DNA of 13,417 bases from Nitrosopumilaceae archaeon (GTDB taxonomy: Archaea; Thermoproteota; Nitrososphaeria; Nitrososphaerales; Nitrosopumilaceae): NCBI GenBank assembly GCA_007571225.1, contig RKRU01000110.1:1-13417 (forward strand), written 5' to 3'. The position numbers and the translations under genes were made by a program. This document shows, in pieces, positions 5,332 to 12,131 of the stretch. The notes under the pieces were generated by a model that was not told the DNA's origin, ran no database searches, and saw nothing but the letters and a program-made list of their open reading frames with translations. Each line of letters begins with the position of its first letter. Within the stretch, counting starts at the first letter, position 1.

Positions 5332-6822
5332 CTACATTCCGGGTATTATCGGGGTTGCAATCTCGATGAACTGTAGCAACGGCTCGGGATACACGCCGAA
5401 TCCCACCAAGAACAGTATAGAGAAGATCATTACGGCAATTACGGGCCTCGGTTCTGCTACGCGCTTTTGCGTCTCACCTTCAAAGTACATCTTGCGCGTA
5501 ATCCAGCCATAGTATGCAAGCGAGAGGGCGCTGTTGAGTACGCCGGCAATGGCAAGCCACGGGGCCCACCAGAGCGTTCCAGAGGCATCAAGCGCGCCGC
5601 CAAAGAGCATCAACTTGCTCCAGAAACCAGACAAGGGTGGCACGCCGGCAAGTGCAAAGAGCGAGATTACAAGTCCCAGTGATGTAATTGGCATTCTCCG
5701 TCCCAAGCCTGCAAGCTTGTCAATATGTGTGACCGCCAGAGCCACTACGATACCTGCAACTGCGATAAAGGCGGCCCCCTTCATTACGGCATGGTTGAAT
5801 ATCTGATACAAGGAGCCCTGCAGCCCTAGATGGCTGTGGGGGGCCACGGCAAGCCCGATCAAGATGTAGCCCGCATGTGCGATGCTAGAGTACGCCAGCA
5901 TCCTTGAGAGGTTCTTTTGCATGATGGCCGCCACATTTCCTACAGTCATAGTCATTACGGCAAGTATACCCAGCGCTAGGGTCCAGTCCGTATTCAGCGC
6001 GACTGCGCCCATCACCACTATGCGGATTGCGGCTGCAAATCCCGCCTTTTTGGTGGCGGCAGCCAGCAGCGTGGTAATAGGCGCCGGCGCCCCCTCGTAC
6101 GTGTCGGGCAGCCACTGGTGGAACGGCACGAGCCCCATCTTGAATCCAAATCCTGCAATGAGCATGCCGACTGACAGCAGCGCAAGCGGCATCATTGCCG
6201 GGTCCAAGTTGGCATATCCTTCTATTACGTCGCCTATGTTCGTAGAGCCTGTAAGCCCGTACGAGAGCGATATTCCGTATATTATAATGGCAGACGAGAG
6301 GGCGCCGAACAAAAAGTATTTGAGGGCAGCCTCATTTGAGCTCGGATTCTTCTTCATGAACCCGACTAGCACATATGTGGGAATACTCATCAGCTCCCAC
6401 GCCACAAACAGCATCACAAGATCGGTAGAATAGGCAACCAAGACCATTCCTATCGTGGCAAGCAGAATCAGCGAATAGTAGACTGCAGGAGACGCGTTCT
6501 CGTGCTTTTTCATGTAGGCAAAGGAGCCAGATACCGTAAACAGTGCCACAATCAGTAGGGCAATGGCAAAGAAGGCGCCAAACGCATCGTCTGACATAAC
6601 CTCGTCTGAGAACAGGGCAGAAGCTGCAATATTTCCGTCTACAAACTGGTATCCGATGTATCCCATGGAGACTGCAAGGGCAGCAAACGAGATTGTGGCA
6701 AACAGGTTGTTGGTAGCGGTATTGTCCCTTCCCTTGTAGGCTATACCCAGCAGCGGGAGTAGCACACCCACGGTACCAAGTATAGCAACTAGGACCATCG
6801 GAGTGGAGGCAACCTCAAGCAT
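5332..6822 (-). CDS. nuoN: NADH-quinone oxidoreductase-like complex I subunit N (antiporter-like)
   Basis: 496 aa, very hydrophobic, about 14 membrane helices. It is one of three antiporter-like subunits that carry protons in the membrane arm of complex I. Family residues are visible: Glu143 in AWELMSIPTYVL, Lys168 in ALKYFLFGALSS, Lys228 in FGFKMGLVPFHQWLPDTYEGAP, Lys258/259 in AAATKKAGFA and a lysine in FNHAVMKGAAFIAVAG. The ATG at 6822 has a near-perfect Shine-Dalgarno, GGAGGTG (complement of 6832-6838), 9 nt upstream. It is the last gene of the operon, separated from nuoL by an unusual 268-bp repeat-rich spacer. The electron donor of complex I in these archaea is not NADH through NuoEFG; ferredoxin or another carrier is presumed. 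Confidence 0.97.
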   Translation of the reverse strand: MLEVASTPMVLVAILGTVGVLLPLLGIAYKGRDNTATNNLFATISFAALAVSMGYIGYQFVDGNIAASALFSDEVMSDDAFGAFFAIALLIVALFTVSGSFAYMKKHENASPAVYYSLILLATIGMVLVAYSTDLVMLFVAWELMSIPTYVLVGFMKKNPSSNEAALKYFLFGALSSAIIIYGISLSYGLTGSTNIGDVIEGYANLDPAMMPLALLSVGMLIAGFGFKMGLVPFHQWLPDTYEGAPAPITTLLAAATKKAGFAAAIRIVVMGAVALNTDWTLALGILAVMTMTVGNVAAIMQKNLSRMLAYSSIAHAGYILIGLAVAPHSHLGLQGSLYQIFNHAVMKGAAFIAVAGIVVALAVTHIDKLAGLGRRMPITSLGLVISLFALAGVPPLSGFWSKLMLFGGALDASGTLWWAPWLAIAGVLNSALSLAYYGWITRKMYFEGETQKRVAEPRPVIAVMIFSILFLVGFGVYPEPLLQFIEIATPIIPGM

Positions 6823-7089
6823 TCAGTACGGCACCTCCACACACGGCAGGGACGGGGACGCAGAAGCGATAGTATCAGCCGTTGTTGCTGCTGCTGCTGT
6901 TGCTACTGTAGGCATCGTAGTTGTCGCCTTTGTTGTTATCATTGTCATCATCATCTTCGTCATCATCATCATCATATCATTATCACCATTCGTCATCATA
7001 ACATTATCACCATTCGTCATCATCATCACCATATCATTATCACCATTCGTCATCATCACCATATCATTATCACCATTCGTCATCATCAC
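6823..7089 (-). CDS. Low-complexity repeat ORF inside the nuo operon (doubtful gene)
   Basis: An 88-codon frame begins 2 nt after the nuoL stop and ends with a TGA touching the nuoN ATG (TGAATG). The first half is a Met/Asp/Asn repeat (MTNGDNDMVMM), the second half Met/Thr/Ala-rich. It has no recognisable domain and is probably a by-product of minisatellite growth in a spacer, but the exact fit between two genes and the phase-preserving unit lengths leave translation possible. The minus-strand repeat contains GGTGAT, a Shine-Dalgarno-like motif, several times ahead of ATG codons. Confidence 0.2.
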   Translation of the reverse strand: MMMTNGDNDMVMMTNGDNDMVMMMTNGDNVMMTNGDNDMMMMMTKMMMTMITTKATTTMPTVATAAAATTADTIASASPSLPCVEVPY

Positions 7090-7090
7090 C
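6974..7090 (-). repeat. 30-bp tandem repeat between nuoL and nuoN
   Basis: Two perfect 30-bp units occupy 7031-7060 and 7061-7090 (plus strand ATATCATTATCACCATTCGT, then CATCATCACC). They are preceded by variants of 30 bp (7001-7030) and 27 bp (6974-7000), and then by a CAT/ATC trinucleotide run (about 6945-6975). All lengths are multiples of three. The array abuts the nuoL stop codon. Confidence 0.95.
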
Positions 7091-9187
7091 CTACATCAAC
7101 AATATCAGAACCACAAAGAGCAGTCCCGCCCCAAACACAAACAGGTACGACTGTGAGACTCCCGTCTGGGTCCCCTGTACGACCCTTGCCCCCCATCCAG
7201 CAGCCTTTTGAAGCCCGTCGTTCATGCCATAGTCAATAGCAGTCCTCTCAAAGTACCGGAACACGCCGCGTGCAAGCCACAGCGGGGCGACTACAAAGCA
7301 CCAGTATATTATGGCGTTGAGGTACCACCGATTCAGTATGACCTTGTGTATGGCATAAAAGAAGAGGTTCGAGTTGACAAACCTGACGGGATCAACTAGT
7401 CTCCCTATGTAGAATATGTAACCTAATCCTATTCCTACTGCAAAGGCTGCAAGCGACGAGCCCAGCGCCACAGGGTTGAGTCCCTGCAGGAACTCTGGCA
7501 GTATAGAGGATCCATCTTCTCCTGCAGTGCCGTACGATACTCCGTAGTGTATGCCAAAGGACTCGTCTAGATACACCTCAAACAGGTGGTGCAACCCTTC
7601 CTCGGCAGAGAGTCCGATGAGTCCGATGCCTATGGTGAGGGCTGCTAGTATGCCATACGGGACCCACATCGACACGGATGCCTCGTGCGGCGGATGTCCC
7701 TCAGACTCCATCTTCTGTACGTGCTTTGACTTTGGTCCAAAGAAGACCATTCCGATCATGCGAGTGGTATAAAACGCGGTAATTACAGCAGTCAGTACGG
7801 CAATGGCATAAAGCGGGAGAGCCCACTCGGTACCCGACTCGTATACGGCTGCAAATATGGCATCCTTGCTCCAGAATCCAGTCGTAATGAACGGCGCGCC
7901 CATCAACCCTAGGCCTGCTGCCCACATGAACATATACGTCTTCTTCATGTGCTTGCGAAGGCCCCCCATGTCAGTCATGAACCGGGATCCCACCACGTGT
8001 AGAAGCGATCCTGCTGCCATGAACAGCGACGCCTTGAACATTGCGTGCGATATGAGGTGGAAGAAGCCTGCAGTATAGCCATCCACGTACTGGTGTGAGA
8101 GGCCGGCCACTCCTAGTGCCATCATCATGTATCCGATCTGAGAGCCAGTCGAGTATGCCAAGACCTTCTTGATCTCAGGGTTAGTCATTCCTTGCGTGGC
8201 AAGCAGCAGCGCAGTTATGGCACCTACCCATGCAACAATCTCAAAGAACTGGTCTGCAAGTATCCCTGCTGCCCCTAGCGCGAATACGATGGGTCCTATC
8301 CTTGCCACAAGAAAGACTCCAGCCTTTACCATTGTAGCAGCGTGTATCAGTGCAGAGACTGCCGTGGGTCCGGTCATGGCCTCTAGGAGCCACTCGTTGA
8401 GTGGGAACTGCGCCGACTTTCCTATGGCGCCGCCAAACAACAGTACAAATGCTGGCACCAGCAGCCCCTGGGCAGACATCTCCACGGCCCAAGCAGTATC
8501 GCCTACGAGCTCCCTGAACCCAAACGTGCCTGCAAACAGAAAGATCAGCAGCATGCCTGCGATCATCATGACATCGCCCACCTTTGTCATTATGAACGCC
8601 TTCATGCCCGCATGTGTGGGCGCGTAATAGTCCATCAAACCGAGTACGCGGCGGTTTGACTGGCCTACATGATCCTTTTTCTTGTCCTGATACCAAAAGC
8701 TGATGAGCGCATACGAGGCAAGGCCGACCCCCTCCCAGCCAAAGAAGACCTGCAGGAGGTTATCAGACAGAACAATAAGCTGCATCGAGCCTATAAAGAA
8801 GAGCATCCAGAACCAGAACCTTACCACATTGCGGTCGCCCTTCATGTAGCCCGTACTATATATCATAATCAGAAACGAGATCCAAGCCACCACGTTTGCC
8901 ATTATGACTGAGAGCGGGTCTGCCAAGACGCCGGCCTTTAGGCCGATTGCCTCTATCCACATTATCTGTTCGTGTACCTCGCCTCCTGCTAGCGCCATCG
9001 GCAGGAGCGAGAATGCCGAGAGGGCCGACATTAGCGCAAAGCCGACTGCGGCAAATCCCGTGACGCGGTGCGACAGCCTGCCGATTGCAGGCATTATCAG
9101 CGCAGCTGCAAACGGTATGGCCCAGACCAGCCAGGCCCCGGCCGGTATGGGATCAAACATGGGCAGTATTGCAGATTCGGCTGCCAT
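7091..9187 (-). CDS. nuoL: Complex I subunit L (antiporter-like)
   Basis: 698 aa, the largest of the antiporter-like subunits, and the distal proton-pumping module with a long C-terminal helix and anchor. Residues expected of the channel are present: Glu152 in FFGWEGVGLASYALISFW, Lys257 in AIGKSAQFPLNEWLLEAM, His282 and Lys288 in ALIHAATMVKAGVFLVAR, and Lys385 in LISHAMFKASLFMAAGS. The ATG at 9187 lies 3 bp past the nuoM stop codon. Upstream of it is only a weak ribosome site (GGGGGTTGA), so translational coupling to nuoM is likely. No truncation or frameshift is seen. The order K-M-L-N differs from the bacterial K-L-M-N. Confidence 0.97.
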   Translation of the reverse strand: MAAESAILPMFDPIPAGAWLVWAIPFAAALIMPAIGRLSHRVTGFAAVGFALMSALSAFSLLPMALAGGEVHEQIMWIEAIGLKAGVLADPLSVIMANVVAWISFLIMIYSTGYMKGDRNVVRFWFWMLFFIGSMQLIVLSDNLLQVFFGWEGVGLASYALISFWYQDKKKDHVGQSNRRVLGLMDYYAPTHAGMKAFIMTKVGDVMMIAGMLLIFLFAGTFGFRELVGDTAWAVEMSAQGLLVPAFVLLFGGAIGKSAQFPLNEWLLEAMTGPTAVSALIHAATMVKAGVFLVARIGPIVFALGAAGILADQFFEIVAWVGAITALLLATQGMTNPEIKKVLAYSTGSQIGYMMMALGVAGLSHQYVDGYTAGFFHLISHAMFKASLFMAAGSLLHVVGSRFMTDMGGLRKHMKKTYMFMWAAGLGLMGAPFITTGFWSKDAIFAAVYESGTEWALPLYAIAVLTAVITAFYTTRMIGMVFFGPKSKHVQKMESEGHPPHEASVSMWVPYGILAALTIGIGLIGLSAEEGLHHLFEVYLDESFGIHYGVSYGTAGEDGSSILPEFLQGLNPVALGSSLAAFAVGIGLGYIFYIGRLVDPVRFVNSNLFFYAIHKVILNRWYLNAIIYWCFVVAPLWLARGVFRYFERTAIDYGMNDGLQKAAGWGARVVQGTQTGVSQSYLFVFGAGLLFVVLILLM

Positions 9188-9190
9188 CAG

Positions 9191-10813
9191 TCATTCAACC
9201 CCCAAGACCCCGCCCATATATGGCACTATAGATTCCAAAAATATGTCTGGATATATTCCAAGTACGATGGTAAATCCAGCAAGCACCATCATGGGCGCAG
9301 TCATGTACCAGCTGCCCTCCTTCACCTTTGTGAGGTGCTCTGGCGTCTTGCCAAAGAAGATACGCTTTAGCATCCACAGCATGTATGACATTGTAAGCGC
9401 AGTAGCAACCAATCCTAGGCCAAACGTTATCATACGCAACGTAGAGTCTTCTTCAACTGCAGTCTCGAGCGCCCCGTAGAACATTATCCACTCACCCATA
9501 AAGCCGCTTGTGGGGGGGACGCCCATTATGGTCAACGCTCCTATTACTGCGCATACTGCAGTTATCGGCATCCTGCCTGCAAGTCCTCCCAGCTTTGATA
9601 TGCTGCGCGTACCGACGCGCACGATAATTATGCCTGCCATCATGAAGAGTATGCCCTTGCCCAAGCCGTGTGTTATATACATCATCTCGGCTCCTGCCAA
9701 TCCCAGTACGGATGCAGAGCCGATGCCAAACAGCAGATAGCCCATCTGGCTTATGCTAGAGTACGCCAGCAGCCGCTTTATGTCGTCTTGCATGAGCGCC
9801 ATGGCGCCTCCATATATCATGGTGACAAGCCCCCACACATGTAGCCATATTGCAATCTCTGAGAACGTGGCGGGTAAAAATTCGACTACTAGACGGAATA
9901 TGCCGTATGCGCCAATACCAATCATCGCAGGCGAGAGCAGCGCGCTAATAGGCGTGGGCGCCGAGCCGTGGACGTACGGCAGCCATATGTGGAATATGAA
10001 GACTGCCAGCTTGACTCCGAGGCCTATCGTTATGGCTACAGCAGATGCTAGCGCAATTTCAGTTGGCAGTTCGGCCTCTTTAAGGTCTGCAAAGTCAAAG
10101 CTTCCTATCGTAAGGCCTATCATCAGAAAGCCAAGCAGCAGTACAACTGCGCCGGCATGGGTCCAGAACAGAAACATCAAGCCGATCTTCCTGCGCGGGC
10201 CGTCCCCCCATAGTGCAACCAAAAAGAAGCCCGGTATGAGCATCACTTCGAAGAATATGTAAAACTCTATCAGGTTGGTTGCAAGGACCGTTCCGAGCAT
10301 TCCCATGGCAAATACTAGGTATAGTGCAAAGTAGAGTCCAGACTTTGCGTTGATGTACGAGGTCATTGCAGGAGAATCCGCATTATTGTTATGGCCGGAA
10401 GCTTCTTGGACTATTGCGGCTCGGTTGTTGTCACGTACGGCTGCTGTCGGCTCCTGCACCACCCCTTCTGCCATCCTCTCTTCTGCAAACTGCTCCTTGA
10501 ACTTGTGTATCATGTAGGGCTTGGAGTAGAGCACTAGTATGGTAGACAATACATATATGATAATGGCAAACGGCGAGGCCAGTCCATCAAGTAGGAGGCC
10601 AAACTCGCCGAACAGCTCAGTCCACGGATAGTGCTCCTCTACAGTCTCGCCCTCAAGGGCTGCAGTCACCACCAGTACGGTAGCATACAAGAGTACAGCA
10701 AATGTAAACCACATTGCAGGCCCTGGCCCCGCCTTTCTTCCCAGTATGTATGCAACCGGGGAGAGCAAAAGCGGTAGAAAGACAGCCTGCAGTAGAGCGT
10801 ATTCCATCACCAT
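9191..10813 (-). CDS. nuoM: Complex I subunit M (antiporter-like), with hydrophilic insertion
   Basis: 540 aa from the ATG at 10813. Four start codons are clustered here (GTG 10816, ATG 10813, GTG 10810, ATG 10807); GGTGAT six nt before 10813 favours that one. The channel Glu is in FYIFFEVMLIPGFF (E189), the helix-7 Lys in GLGVKLAVFIFHIWLPYVHG (K268), and a late Glu in GFMGEWIMF (E441). The usual helix-8 Lys is not found: the segment reads SALLSPAMIGIGAYGIFR. A lysine is present in HGLGKGILFMM (K386). Between the third and fourth hydrophobic segments, about 35 hydrophilic residues (about 116-151, DNA about 10363-10462), rich in Asn, Ala and acidic residues, look inserted. It lies between nuoK (26-bp gap) and nuoL (3-bp gap). 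Confidence 0.96.
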   Translation of the reverse strand: MVMEYALLQAVFLPLLLSPVAYILGRKAGPGPAMWFTFAVLLYATVLVVTAALEGETVEEHYPWTELFGEFGLLLDGLASPFAIIIYVLSTILVLYSKPYMIHKFKEQFAEERMAEGVVQEPTAAVRDNNRAAIVQEASGHNNNADSPAMTSYINAKSGLYFALYLVFAMGMLGTVLATNLIEFYIFFEVMLIPGFFLVALWGDGPRRKIGLMFLFWTHAGAVVLLLGFLMIGLTIGSFDFADLKEAELPTEIALASAVAITIGLGVKLAVFIFHIWLPYVHGSAPTPISALLSPAMIGIGAYGIFRLVVEFLPATFSEIAIWLHVWGLVTMIYGGAMALMQDDIKRLLAYSSISQMGYLLFGIGSASVLGLAGAEMMYITHGLGKGILFMMAGIIIVRVGTRSISKLGGLAGRMPITAVCAVIGALTIMGVPPTSGFMGEWIMFYGALETAVEEDSTLRMITFGLGLVATALTMSYMLWMLKRIFFGKTPEHLTKVKEGSWYMTAPMMVLAGFTIVLGIYPDIFLESIVPYMGGVLGVE

Positions 10814-10839
10814 CACACCATCACCACACTACTATACTA

Positions 10840-11145
10840 CTAACCCTTCAGGCTCCTGAATCCTGCGATGTCAATGTTCTGGTACATACGGTACGCCACT
10901 ATAATCAACGACAGTCCGACTGCCACCTCTGCTGCTGCGATGGCAATAGAGAAGAGCGCCAGCGTCTGTCCACCGCTCTCAGGTATGAAGCGTCCAAACG
11001 CGACCAAATTGAGGTTGGCCGCATTAATTACAATCTCGATGGCAAAGAGCATCCTGATAAAGTTCCGCTTTACTGCAAGCCCGTATATGCCTATGCCAAG
11101 CAGGGCTACTGAGACCAGCGTGAAATCAACTAGCTCGTTGACCAT
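10840..11145 (-). CDS. nuoK: Complex I subunit K
   Basis: 101 aa, three membrane helices, the normal family size. It provides two membrane-embedded glutamates of the proton path, seen as E37 in LFAIEIVINAANLNLVAFG and E73 in IAAAEVAVGLSLIIVAYR. Two ATGs are possible, at 11157 and 11145. The sequence GTGGAGGAGA directly before 11145 is the better ribosome site and gives the family's normal N-terminus. With this start the gene overlaps nuoJ by 20 bp. Confidence 0.95.
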   Translation of the reverse strand: MVNELVDFTLVSVALLGIGIYGLAVKRNFIRMLFAIEIVINAANLNLVAFGRFIPESGGQTLALFSIAIAAAEVAVGLSLIIVAYRMYQNIDIAGFRSLKG

Positions 11146-11641
11146 TCTCCTCCACATCCTCCCTGCGCGCCAGTACGAGCGCGCCGGTCACCGAACCGGC
11201 AAGTATGAGCCCCATAAGTATGAGGGCCGGCCAATAGTATGTGACAAAGTCCGAGCCTATCTCCCTAAAGTCCACTTGGGGCTCGTCTGTAGTCATCTCC
11301 TTTATGCCCGAATCCAGAAATACGGCGCCCAGCCCTATCATGATGACTAGCATTAGGGCGATGCCGGCAAACCTGCGCCGATTGTCCTCTATCTTCTTAA
11401 ATATTAACTCCCGCTTTACTAGCATTACCGTAAACAGTATCAAAACGGCGATCGAGCCCACGTATACTGCAAGCTGAAAGAGGGCCACAAATGTAGAATC
11501 CAACAAGATGAAGAATCCCGCAATTCCACCTAGCGTGCCCATGAGAGCAATTGAGCCATATATCAGCGAGCGCAGCTCAAGTGCCGCAATTGCAGAGCCG
11601 ATCGTAATTACGGCGAGCGCCAAAAATGCCGCGTCAGCCAT
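11126..11641 (-). CDS. nuoJ: Complex I subunit J
   Basis: 171 aa with about five membrane helices. The conserved third-helix region is recognisable (FVALFQLAVYVGSIAVLILFTVML), preceded by SIALMGTLGGIAGFFILL. With NuoK it couples quinone reduction to proton movement. The ATG at 11641 is preferred over the upstream in-frame GTG at 11650 because GGGGTG lies 7 nt before it. It overlaps the end of nuoI by 8 bp and the start of nuoK by 20 bp. Confidence 0.94.
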   Translation of the reverse strand: MADAAFLALAVITIGSAIAALELRSLIYGSIALMGTLGGIAGFFILLDSTFVALFQLAVYVGSIAVLILFTVMLVKRELIFKKIEDNRRRFAGIALMLVIMIGLGAVFLDSGIKEMTTDEPQVDFREIGSDFVTYYWPALILMGLILAGSVTGALVLARREDVEENGQRAS

Positions 11642-12131
11642 GTGTGGCACCCCTGTCTGTGATCTGTATACTAGAGTCCTGCGAGACGTACGGCTTTACT
11701 GCAAGCTGTGCGGGCGTGTATATCAGTCCCTCCTTTGAGAACGAGGAGAGCTCATAGTCGTTTGTCATGTACAGCGCGTAAAACGGGCATGCATCCACGC
11801 AGAGTCCGCAGAAGACGCACTTGCCATAGTCGATCTGGGGCATGATCGACTTTTTGTTCTGCTTCTGCTCTTCGGGCACCTTTACCATACCTATGGCCTC
11901 GGCCACGCCTTCGCATGCAATAGAGCAGAGCTGGCAGCCCGTACAGTGATCGTGAAAGAGCATATGCCTCCCCTTGAGGCCCGCTATGCCCACGCCGGTG
12001 GAGGGGTCAAACTGGTATCCATCCCCCACAAACTTTAGCTTCTCTTCGGGGTATCGCAGTGTAAAGCGCTTTACGGCAAGGTGCTTTACGCCAGAATTCA
12101 GCGCCCGTATAATTCCCGTAGCAGTATTCAT
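11634..12131 (-). CDS. nuoI: Complex I subunit I, 2x[4Fe-4S] ferredoxin-like
   Basis: 165 aa. Two tetranuclear cluster motifs are complete: C63-x2-C66-x2-C69-x3-C73 (CTGCQLCSIAC) and C105-x2-C108-x2-C111-x3-C115 (CVFCGLCVDACP). These carry electrons from the peripheral arm toward the quinone site. The first motif is followed by Glu rather than the common Pro, with no expected loss of ligands. The ATG overlaps the nuoH stop codon as ATGA, and GGAGGA lies 11 nt upstream, so translation is probably coupled to nuoH. Confidence 0.97.
   Translation of the reverse strand: MNTATGIIRALNSGVKHLAVKRFTLRYPEEKLKFVGDGYQFDPSTGVGIAGLKGRHMLFHDHCTGCQLCSIACEGVAEAIGMVKVPEEQKQNKKSIMPQIDYGKCVFCGLCVDACPFYALYMTNDYELSSFSKEGLIYTPAQLAVKPYVSQDSSIQITDRGATHG

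Noticed and set aside
5882..6433. Long plus-strand frames opposite nuoN, nuoL, nuoM and nuoH
   Set aside because: Antisense shadows of conserved, fully supported nuo genes; such long shadow frames arise from the codon bias of the hydrophobic coding strand.
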